From Caulobacter sp. S45 (lineage in GTDB: Bacteria > Pseudomonadota > Alphaproteobacteria > Caulobacterales > Caulobacteraceae): DNA of 64,000 nucleotides. The translations under genes and the position numbers were made by a program. Below are positions 40,065 to 47,456 of this stretch, in pieces. The stretch covers positions 62,001-126,000 of the forward strand of contig NZ_LMUL01000010.1 in assembly GCF_009765965.1 (NCBI RefSeq), written 5' to 3'. Within the stretch, counting starts at the first letter, position 1. Each line of letters starts with the position of its first letter. A model generated the notes under the pieces. That model ran no database searches, was not told the DNA's origin, and saw only the letters and a program-made list of their open reading frames with translations.

Positions 40065-42773
40065 ATGTCCGCACGCCTACAACTGCTGTCGTCCGCCGCC
40101 GTTGCGACGGTCCTTTGGGGGCTGACGTGCGCATCCGCAGGCGCCCAGACCGCTGGAAGCCAGTCCACGGCGCCGATCGCGACGGCGGCCGACACCGGCT
40201 CCACGCCCCAGGCCGCGGCTGGCGCTGCGCCCGAGGCGGGCTCCACGCCGGGTTCGGGCAATACGGTCAACGAAGTGGTGGTCACCGGCCTGCGCGCCAG
40301 CTTGCAGGGCGCCCAGTCGATCCGGCGCAACTCCACCGACATCGTCGACTCCATCGTCGCCCAGGACATCGGCAAGTTCCCGGACAACACCGTCGGCGAT
40401 GCGCTCCAGCGGATCACCGGCGTGCAGATCACCCGCGCGGCGGGCGAGGCGTCCAGTGTGCTGGTGCGCGGCCTGCCCAACGTGACCACCGAGATCAACG
40501 GCCGGGACATCTTCACCACCACCGGCCGCTCGGTGTCGTTGTCTGACCTGCCGGCCGAGCTGGTCTCGGGCCTGGACGTCTACAAGACGGTTTCCGCCGA
40601 TCAGCTCGAAGGCGGCATCGCCGGCCTGATCAACATCCGGCTGCGGCGCCCGCTCGACTTCGACGGGCTGGAGGTCGCCGGCACCGTGCGCGGCATCTAT
40701 GGCGATCAGCGCGACGCGCTCGATCCCAACGGCAGCCTGCTGGTCAGCGACCGCTGGCATACCGGCATCGGCGATGTCGGGGCGCTGCTGTCGCTGTCGT
40801 ATCAGAAGCGGCGCTATCTGGACGAGACGGCCTTCAACTTCGTCTCCATCGCCGGGCCGACCAATCCGGCCACCGGCCAGCCGCTGCAGATCCCGCAGAC
40901 CACCGGCGATATCGCCGCGCTCGGCGACCGTACCCGCTATGGCGCGAACTTCTCGGCCCAGTGGCGGCCGAGCAACAATTTGGAGTTCTATTTCGACAGC
41001 ATCTACACCGGCTATCGCAACAACACCTCGAACGATTACTTCATTGGCATCCCGGGCGCCGGGAATCTGCAGTCGTTCACCACCGAGCCGGGCAGCAACG
41101 AGGTCGCGTCGCTTTCCTCGCTGAACAACTTCACCCTGACCAGCAACCAGGCGTTCGAGGCCCGCACCGACACCTTCCAGAACGCGTTCGGCGGCAAGTG
41201 GAGCCACGACCGCCTGACGGTGACCAGCGACGCCTCCTACACCTACAGCATCTTCCAGCAGCGCGACGTCATCCTCGACACCCGCTTCAATGCGCCGACC
41301 TATGCGGTGAACTTCCTGCAGAACGGCACGCCGAATTCGGTGCTAGGCGGGGTCGACGTCACCAGCGCCAACAACTTCGATCTGAACCAGTTGTTCGACG
41401 ACCACGAACGCCAGGTCGGCGACGAGCTCGCCCTGCGGATCGACGCGACCTACGATCTCGACCTGCCCTTCATCAAGTCGGTCACGGTCGGGTTTCGCTA
41501 CGCCTACCGGACCGCCAACAGCGAGGCCAGCAACGGCAACGGCATCCCCGCGCCCGCCGGCTCGGCCATCTCGGCGGCGAGCCTACCGGGCCTGGGCACC
41601 CTGTCGCCGGCCAACTTCCTCGGCGGCGACCGGTCGCTGGCGGTGACCCAGTGGTTCAACGCCGACCCGCAATATACGCTCAGCCACACCGACCAGCTGC
41701 GCGCCCTGTTCGGCCAGGCGCCCGGCGAACAACCCTATGATCCGGCCCTGACCTTCCACGCCACCCAGCACAGCTACGCCGGCTACATCAAGGCCAACTT
41801 CGACTTCAGCGTCGCCGACCACCCGGTGACCGGCGACTTCGGCGTGCGCGTGGTGGACACCGACGAGAGCCTGCTCGGTTTCCAGGTGCTGCCGTTCACC
41901 ACCAATGTATCGGCGGTGGACTCCACGCCCTCGTACCAGAACGTGCTTCCGTCCTTCAACGGCAAGGTCGGGTTGATCCGCAACGTCTACTTCCGTGTCT
42001 CGGCGGGCAAGACCGTGACCTTCCCCGACTTCTCGGCCCTGAACCCGGCGCTGAGCCTGAACTCGCCCGGCCCGACCCTGATCGGCACCGGCACTGCCGG
42101 CAACCCGAACCTGAAGCCGACCACCTCGACCAACGTGGATGCGGCGCTGGAGTGGTACTTCGCCAAGACCGGCAGCGTGACCGGCACCTACTTCCACCGC
42201 GACATCAACGGCTACATCGAGAACTTCGGCGTGCCGACGGTGGTCAACAACATCAGCTATCTGGTCACTGAACCCGAAAGCACCGGGGCCGGCGAACTGC
42301 AGGGGCTGGAGCTGGCCTACCAGCAGTTCTACGACTTCCTGCCGCCGCTGTTCAAAGGCTTCGGCACCCAGGCCAACTTCACTTACATCGACTCCTACAC
42401 CATGTCCCCCGCGTCGCCGGGCGCGCCGTCGGTCAAGCAGGCGCTGGCCAACGTCTCGCGCTACTCCTACAACTTGGTCGGCATCTACGAGCGCGGGCCG
42501 TTCTCGGCGCGTCTCGCCTACAACTGGCGCAGCAAGTATGTGGTCGCCTTCAACGCCGGCGGCGACCAGCCCCAGACGATCATCTCCCAGCCCTATGGCG
42601 ACCTCGACATGTCGATGAGCTACGCCCTGACGCCCAAGCTGGTGCTGACCGCCGACCTGGCCAACCTGACCCGCACGGTCTCGCAGGACTATTTCGGCAA
42701 CCCGACCCTGTTCCCGCGCGACACGGCGCGCTCCGACCGCACCTTCGAGCTCGGCCTGCGCTTCCGTCTGTAG
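40065..42773 (+). CDS. TonB-dependent receptor of the Xanthomonas/Caulobacter carbohydrate type
   Basis: The 902-residue outer-membrane receptor has a signal peptide (to about residue 28), a long Ala/Gly/Thr-rich linker, a TonB box (NEVVVTGLRASLQGAQSIRR) and a plug with VAQDIGKFPDNTVGDALQRI, the hallmark of the TonB-Xanth-Caul (TIGR01782) group. The barrel ends in FELGLRFRL. These receptors import oligosaccharides. Its place beside GH51 and GH43 suggests arabinan fragments as ligand. GGGAGGG before the ATG is a strong ribosome-binding site. Confidence 0.92.
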   Translation: MSARLQLLSSAAVATVLWGLTCASAGAQTAGSQSTAPIATAADTGSTPQAAAGAAPEAGSTPGSGNTVNEVVVTGLRASLQGAQSIRRNSTDIVDSIVAQDIGKFPDNTVGDALQRITGVQITRAAGEASSVLVRGLPNVTTEINGRDIFTTTGRSVSLSDLPAELVSGLDVYKTVSADQLEGGIAGLINIRLRRPLDFDGLEVAGTVRGIYGDQRDALDPNGSLLVSDRWHTGIGDVGALLSLSYQKRRYLDETAFNFVSIAGPTNPATGQPLQIPQTTGDIAALGDRTRYGANFSAQWRPSNNLEFYFDSIYTGYRNNTSNDYFIGIPGAGNLQSFTTEPGSNEVASLSSLNNFTLTSNQAFEARTDTFQNAFGGKWSHDRLTVTSDASYTYSIFQQRDVILDTRFNAPTYAVNFLQNGTPNSVLGGVDVTSANNFDLNQLFDDHERQVGDELALRIDATYDLDLPFIKSVTVGFRYAYRTANSEASNGNGIPAPAGSAISAASLPGLGTLSPANFLGGDRSLAVTQWFNADPQYTLSHTDQLRALFGQAPGEQPYDPALTFHATQHSYAGYIKANFDFSVADHPVTGDFGVRVVDTDESLLGFQVLPFTTNVSAVDSTPSYQNVLPSFNGKVGLIRNVYFRVSAGKTVTFPDFSALNPALSLNSPGPTLIGTGTAGNPNLKPTTSTNVDAALEWYFAKTGSVTGTYFHRDINGYIENFGVPTVVNNISYLVTEPESTGAGELQGLELAYQQFYDFLPPLFKGFGTQANFTYIDSYTMSPASPGAPSVKQALANVSRYSYNLVGIYERGPFSARLAYNWRSKYVVAFNAGGDQPQTIISQPYGDLDMSMSYALTPKLVLTADLANLTRTVSQDYFGNPTLFPRDTARSDRTFELGLRFRL

Positions 42774-42800
42774 GCGGTCTCCCCGCCGCCCGCACCCGGC

Positions 42801-42838
42801 CCGCGCCCCGATCCGTCAGCCGATGGGTCGGGGCGCGG
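42801..42838 (+). terminator. Terminator-like hairpin after arabinose-locus receptor
   Basis: CCGCGCCCCGA (42,801-42,811) pairs with TCGGGGCGCGG (42,828-42,838), a perfect 11-bp stem 28 bp after the receptor stop. Confidence 0.65.
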
Positions 42839-42907
42839 CTGGACCATCGACAGCCAGGGGGTTTGGGCGCATCAACGCTGCAAAGTAAGACGTCGGAGTG
42901 TAGCGTG

Positions 42908-43381
42908 ATGAGAGCCGTGGCGTTGTCGGCGGTGGCCCTGATGGTGTTGGCGCTGGCAGGGTCCAGCGCGCTCGCCCAGCCCCCGCCCATGGAGGCCCTG
43001 CCCGAGATCCTGCACCTGGAGCTGAGCCAGCATCCGGCCTGGCGGCTCTACAAGGACTCCGCCGCCGTCGACCGGGCCGAGAGTGCGCGCCAGGGCGAAC
43101 AGGCGGAAGAGCTCAACGCCCTGCCCACGCCCGCGCGCCTGGACGCCCTGCTGCACCAGATGCAGAAGCAGCAGGCCGCCTTCCAGCGCCAGGCCGAGGC
43201 CACGCGCGCCTTCTACGCCGTGCTCTCGCCCGAACAGCGCACCATCTTCGACCAGGTGACGCGCCTGCCGGTGCGTTCACCGCCTCAGGGCTACCGGCCG
43301 CAACAGTCCCGCTACAATCCCCCGACCAGCAGCCTGCCGGTCCCGCCGGCCTACGCCCCGCTGCCCACGCCCGAACGCTAG
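42908..43381 (+). CDS. Exported LTxxQ-like small periplasmic protein
   Basis: A 157-residue product with a signal peptide (MRAVALSAVALMVLALAG, cleavage near LAQ at 24), a helical charged middle with the YAVLSPEQRTIFDQ stretch that resembles the LTxxQ motif of Spy/CpxP chaperones, and a Pro-rich tail. Such proteins bind unfolded proteins or metal in the periplasm; the assignment is tentative. The ATG at 42,908 opens the signal peptide. Confidence 0.7.
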   Translation: MRAVALSAVALMVLALAGSSALAQPPPMEALPEILHLELSQHPAWRLYKDSAAVDRAESARQGEQAEELNALPTPARLDALLHQMQKQQAAFQRQAEATRAFYAVLSPEQRTIFDQVTRLPVRSPPQGYRPQQSRYNPPTSSLPVPPAYAPLPTPER

Positions 43382-43393
43382 CGAGGGGCGGGG

Positions 43394-43936
43394 CTACAGC
43401 CCCACGCCCAGCCGGTTCAGCGCCACCCCGGCGACGGCGGCGGCGCCGAGCGCCCACATCGGACTGCGGCGGCTGAACACCACGAAGGCGGCCACAGCGG
43501 CGGTGAGGCCGGCCGCGATCAGGCCATGGTCGGAGGTGCGCGCCATCACCACGCCGCTGGCGACGATCAGCCCGACCGCGATGGGACCTAACACGCGCTG
43601 CAGCCGGCCGATCCAGGGCGAGGCCGACCACCGCCGCCACGCCCGCCCGGCCGCGAACGCCAGCAGCGAGGAGGGCAGGTTCATCGCCACTGTAGCCACT
43701 AGCAGCCCCGCCAACCCCGCCACCCGCCAGCCGATCAGGCTGACCAGCAGCACATTGGGACCCGGCGCGGCCTGGGAGATGGCGAACAGGTGGGCGAACG
43801 CGCCGTCGTCCATCCAGTGCAGCCGCCCGACCACCTGGCGCTGGATTTCCGGCACCGCCGCATTGGCCCCGCCGACCGCCACCAGCGACAGGCCGCCGAA
43901 GGTCTTGGCCAGCGCGAGCAGCACGCCAGGCTTCAT
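43394..43936 (-). CDS. Chromate transporter, short-chain CHR protein, second subunit
   Basis: A 180-residue membrane protein of the CHR superfamily with about five hydrophobic segments and the family stretches FGGLSLVAVGGANAAVPE and SQAAPGPNVLLVSLIGW. Short CHR proteins occur as pairs that together equal one long ChrA. The ATG at 43,936 overlaps the partner's stop by 4 bp. Such pumps export chromate, though some members may move sulfate-like anions. Confidence 0.88.
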   Translation of the reverse strand: MKPGVLLALAKTFGGLSLVAVGGANAAVPEIQRQVVGRLHWMDDGAFAHLFAISQAAPGPNVLLVSLIGWRVAGLAGLLVATVAMNLPSSLLAFAAGRAWRRWSASPWIGRLQRVLGPIAVGLIVASGVVMARTSDHGLIAAGLTAAVAAFVVFSRRSPMWALGAAAVAGVALNRLGVGL

Positions 43937-44517
43937 CGCGGCGACCTGCGCACGAAGCTCAGCCCCACCCCGATGGGCGCCAGCGCCAGCACGGTCGCCA
44001 GCAGGGGCGCGCGGAACGCCGCCACCGCCACCAGGGCGCAGCCGCCGACCAATAGCGCGATGGCGTCGGGCCTGAGCTTGCGCGCCATCTTCAGCCCCGT
44101 GCCGATCACCAGCCCGGCTGCGCCGACCGCCACTCCGCTCAGCGCCCCGCGCACGTCGGGCAAGCTCCCGAACCGGTCGTACAGCGCCGCCGCCGCGATC
44201 AGCACCGCCATCGGCGCCGACAGCAGGGCCAGCACCGCGATCGCCGCCCCCGCCGCCCCCTGGAACCGGTCTCCGATGATCACCGCGGCGTTGATGGTGT
44301 TGGCGCCGGGCAGGATCTGGCCGAAGCCGAGCACGGCGGCGTAGTCGGCCTCCGCCATCCAGCCCCGCTCCTCCACGATCACGCGGCGCGCCCACGGCCC
44401 CACCCCGCCGAACCCGATCAGCCCGATCTTGAGGAAGCCCAGGAACAGCGCAGCCTTGGTGACGTGGGGCGGGACGAAGAGCTGGGCGGGGGATGGGGGC
44501 TGTAGGGACGGCTGCAT
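43933..44517 (-). CDS. Chromate transporter, short-chain CHR protein, first subunit
   Basis: The 194-residue partner has about five hydrophobic segments and the CHR N-terminal stretch FLKIGLIGFGGVGPWARRV and GFGQILPGANTINAAVIIG. It is translated first and overlaps the next gene by ATGA, so the two subunits are made together, probably 1:1. Length is normal for short-chain CHR proteins. Confidence 0.88.
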   Translation of the reverse strand: MQPSLQPPSPAQLFVPPHVTKAALFLGFLKIGLIGFGGVGPWARRVIVEERGWMAEADYAAVLGFGQILPGANTINAAVIIGDRFQGAAGAAIAVLALLSAPMAVLIAAAALYDRFGSLPDVRGALSGVAVGAAGLVIGTGLKMARKLRPDAIALLVGGCALVAVAAFRAPLLATVLALAPIGVGLSFVRRSPR

Positions 44518-44533
44518 GGGGCGAAGCTATAGC

Positions 44534-44669
44534 CTCCCTCCCCCTCGAAGGGGGAGGGTCGGGGGGGCCACGCTCTCAAGAGCACCGACGAGGCGCCGCC
44601 ACAGACCTTCGACAAGCCGCCTGCTCTCACCCCCATCCCCGGCCCTTCCCCCTTCGAGGGGGAAGGGAG
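44534..44669. repeat. Paired GC-rich hairpins (repeat type 2), copy 1
   Basis: Left hairpin CTCCCTCCCCCTCGAAGG... (from 44,534) and right hairpin CCTTCCCCCTTCGAGGGGG ... to 44,669 face each other around a variable spacer. The right one ends 7 bp before the minus-strand gene at 44,676 and may terminate it. A similar pair lies at 49,831-49,982. Confidence 0.7.
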
Positions 44670-44675
44670 CAGCCC

Positions 44676-45476
44676 TCAGCGCGCCGCGATCAGCGCCCGC
44701 ACCGTGCCCGGCGGACCGTTCAGCGCGTCCTGGAACAGCGCGATGTCGAAGCCGCACATGGCGCGGGCCTCCACGTCCGTCGCCGGCCGGCGCGCGTGGC
44801 CGAACATGTCGGCGACCAGGGCCTTGTCGGCGGGGGCGAGCCGGTCCAGCGCACTGAGGGCGAGCGCACGCGCCTGGGCCGGGGCCAGCGGCTGGGCGGG
44901 CGCGACCGGGCGGGTGGCGATCTGCTCCAGCACCGCGGCGGTGGTGTCGGCGTCCATCCGCTTCATCTGCGGCGTCATGATCGTGGACAGGTCGACCCGC
45001 GCCGACCCGCCGGCCAGCATCGAGATGCACGCGGCCGGCGCCTTGTCGCGCATCACCTTGGCCTCCGCCGTCAGCAGGCCGAACAGCCTGGTCGCCGAGG
45101 CGTCGTCGATCTGGCGGGCGTGCTCGCGCACCGTCTCGCCGATGATCGGGGCGACCGCGTTGTGCAGCGCGATCCTGTCGGACGGGGTGGCCTTGGCGAC
45201 GGCGACGATGCGCTGGTACTTGTCGGGATAGTATCTGTGCAGGATGGCGAGCGTCGGGCTGGACGCATCGATCCGGCTCTCGGCGGAGGGCGCCAGCACC
45301 ACCCGCGCCGCCATCGATCCGCCGATGGCGGCGATCACACCGAGGATGGGCGCCAGGTTGGCCGTGCGGGTCCCGGGCTTGCCCAGCCGCTTGCCGACGA
45401 ACCACCCCACCGCCGCCCCCAGAGCCCCACCGACCCCGCCGCCCACAGCGCCGATCAAGACCGCCGAATCCACCAC
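44676..45476 (-). CDS. Membrane-anchored protein of unknown function
   Basis: A 266-residue product with two N-terminal hydrophobic segments (about 5-26 and 42-60) and a larger helical soluble part with two cysteines (in ACISMLA and MCGFDIA contexts). No enzyme motif was recognised. It stands alone between repeat elements and an AT-rich gap. The extracytoplasmic part may act in the periplasm, but this is only topology. Confidence 0.7.
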   Translation of the reverse strand: MVDSAVLIGAVGGGVGGALGAAVGWFVGKRLGKPGTRTANLAPILGVIAAIGGSMAARVVLAPSAESRIDASSPTLAILHRYYPDKYQRIVAVAKATPSDRIALHNAVAPIIGETVREHARQIDDASATRLFGLLTAEAKVMRDKAPAACISMLAGGSARVDLSTIMTPQMKRMDADTTAAVLEQIATRPVAPAQPLAPAQARALALSALDRLAPADKALVADMFGHARRPATDVEARAMCGFDIALFQDALNGPPGTVRALIAAR

Positions 45477-45602
45477 GCCGTCATCTCCGGTTGTGGGCGG
45501 GTGGTGTCATGGATCAGGGGAGGGGGGAAGGGTGGAGCATGTAGCCCTTACGAATATCCATTTGTATGAACGAGGGTGACGCTCCGACGCAGCGCCTAAA
45601 TC

Positions 45603-45634
45603 TTGAAATGGACGAGCGCGCTAACGAATATATA
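45603..45634 (+). promoter_or_regulatory. Possible promoter of the DUF4238 gene
   Basis: TTGAAA (45,603-45,608) with AATATA/TATATA at 45,627-45,634 (spacing 18-20 bp) in an unusually AT-rich gap about 55 bp before the ATG. Confidence 0.3.
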
Positions 45635-45683
45635 GTCTAGGTGTTTTTCGGATTGAGCATTAGGCCATATCAGGCAGTGGAAC

Positions 45684-46955
45684 ATGTCGGGCGATTATTC
45701 AAAATATAAGCACAACCATTATGTGCCTGAATGGTATCAGCGTCGGTTCATGCTGCCTGATCAAGCGAAGCTGCAATATCTTGACCTCAATCCGGAGGTG
45801 ATGACGCGGAACGGTCACAGCTGGGCGCGAAGAAATTTGCTAATCCGGGGGCCGAAGTTGTGTTTCGCTCAAGATGATCTATACACCACGCGATGGGGAA
45901 CAATTAGCAATGTCGATATCGAGCGTTTTTTCTTTGGTGAATTAGACGATCAGGCAAAGGCGGCTGTTAAGTATTTCTCCGAATATGATCATACAAAAAT
46001 CGATCAGAAATCGCTTCACGCATTCATCCGCTTTATGAGCGTTCAGAAGCTTCGGACGCCGAAAGGCCTTGCGTGGCTACGTTCCTTCACCAATAGCCCG
46101 AATCACAATTTCACCTTGCAAGAGCTTCAGCGGCTCCAAAATCTCTTTAGTGCGACCTGGACCGACGCAGTCTGGCAAATCGCCGACGCCTCACAATCGC
46201 CAACCAAATTCATTGTCTCAGACAATCCCGTTACAATCTACAATCGAGAATGTTTTCCAGGCTCAGCGGTATGTCTTCCGCCGAACGATCCCGACATTAG
46301 ACGGGCTGGGACGCAGACAATCTTTCCGCTGTCGCTGGACAAGGTTCTGCTGGTGACGAATCGTACGTGGGTCCGTAATCCGTACCAGGACGCTACAAAG
46401 ATGGGGCCCAACAGACGGCTAATGCGTGACGCAATGTTCAATTTCACAGAAATACAGACTGAGAGAGTTCTGAACGAAGAAGAAGTGCGCGAAATCAACT
46501 ACATTATTAAGCGGCGCGCGCTTCGCTACATTGCAGCTGCCGAAAAAGATTGGCTCTACCCGGAACAGTATCTACGTTCTGACCATTGGCGCAAAATGGG
46601 GGACGGTTATCTTTTGATGCCTGACCCGCGTCATGTGGTGATGGGGGGGAGCATCTACGTTGGCTACAAAGGCGGACGATCAGAGGCCTTTGGTTCGTAC
46701 GGTCACCGACCATGGGAGCCTGGTTATGAAGATGAGGCTAGAGACGCGGTCGAATCCCGAGCGCTTTTGAAGTTTCAAGATGAATTCTCTGCCATGTTCG
46801 GCCCGAAGTACCGGGGTATCTCTATGCAGTTTGGTAGAAAAATCAGGCGCGAGGAGATGGAGGAATTCCACCGACATCATCTTGATCGTGATCGTAATGA
46901 GCGAAAAAAACCGGGTGAGCGTCAGAGGCGTCGAAGATTGATGAGAGTTAGTTAG
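45684..46955 (+). CDS. DUF4238 domain protein
   Basis: A 423-residue protein with the DUF4238 start motif KHNHYVPEWYQRRF (about 8-21) and the family core to about 290, then a long C-terminal part ending in a very basic tail (ERKKPGERQRRRRLM). Function of the family is unknown; it is often patchy in genomes. Base composition is far lower in GC than anything around it, so it is probably a recent arrival. It stands alone, with no mobile-element genes next to it. No signal peptide is visible. Confidence 0.85.
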   Translation: MSGDYSKYKHNHYVPEWYQRRFMLPDQAKLQYLDLNPEVMTRNGHSWARRNLLIRGPKLCFAQDDLYTTRWGTISNVDIERFFFGELDDQAKAAVKYFSEYDHTKIDQKSLHAFIRFMSVQKLRTPKGLAWLRSFTNSPNHNFTLQELQRLQNLFSATWTDAVWQIADASQSPTKFIVSDNPVTIYNRECFPGSAVCLPPNDPDIRRAGTQTIFPLSLDKVLLVTNRTWVRNPYQDATKMGPNRRLMRDAMFNFTEIQTERVLNEEEVREINYIIKRRALRYIAAAEKDWLYPEQYLRSDHWRKMGDGYLLMPDPRHVVMGGSIYVGYKGGRSEAFGSYGHRPWEPGYEDEARDAVESRALLKFQDEFSAMFGPKYRGISMQFGRKIRREEMEEFHRHHLDRDRNERKKPGERQRRRRLMRVS

Positions 46956-47039
46956 TGGTTGTGCCATGGCCGCCCAGCTTCCCCCGTCCACTCGACAGCT
47001 CGCGGGATCGGTGCATTATCCGCGCTTTCGGGGGACCTC

Positions 47040-47417
47040 ATGATCAGAATCTCAATGGCCGCGCTGGCTGTCGCCATGGCTGTGGCCGGGGCTGCATCGG
47101 CGGCCGACATCACCGACGATCAGATCGCTGCGCTGAAGATCGGCGCGACCACCTATAGCGAGATCGTCGCTCAATTCGGCAAGCCGATGTCGGTCGAGAC
47201 CTCATCCGACGGCTCCAAGACCATCACCTACAATTCGAGCCATACGCACGTGAAGGCGGCTACCTTCGTGCCCATCGTCGGGATGTTCGCGGGCGGGGCG
47301 AGGGGCGACGTCTCCACCAACCGCTTCGAGTTCAACGCCGATGGGGTGCTGACCAAAACCTGGCAGAGCGAGACCCACATCAACTGCAAGACCTTCGGCG
47401 GCTGTAAGAGCCAATAG
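47040..47417 (+). CDS. Small exported protein, SmpA/OmlA-like fold possible
   Basis: A 125-residue product with a signal peptide (MIRISMAALAVAMAVAG, cleavage near SAA at 22) and a domain with the pattern ALKIGATTYSEIVAQFGKP, like the LxxGxTxxEVxxxLGxP start of SmpA/OmlA (BamE-type) domains. Two cysteines near the end (INCKTFGGCKSQ) could form a disulfide. The ATG at 47,040 was chosen as the start of the signal peptide. A role in envelope assembly is only suggested by the fold. Confidence 0.75.
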   Translation: MIRISMAALAVAMAVAGAASAADITDDQIAALKIGATTYSEIVAQFGKPMSVETSSDGSKTITYNSSHTHVKAATFVPIVGMFAGGARGDVSTNRFEFNADGVLTKTWQSETHINCKTFGGCKSQ

Positions 47418-47456
47418 GTCGGGATGATCGGGGCGGCGCGTCTCGCACCGCCGTCC

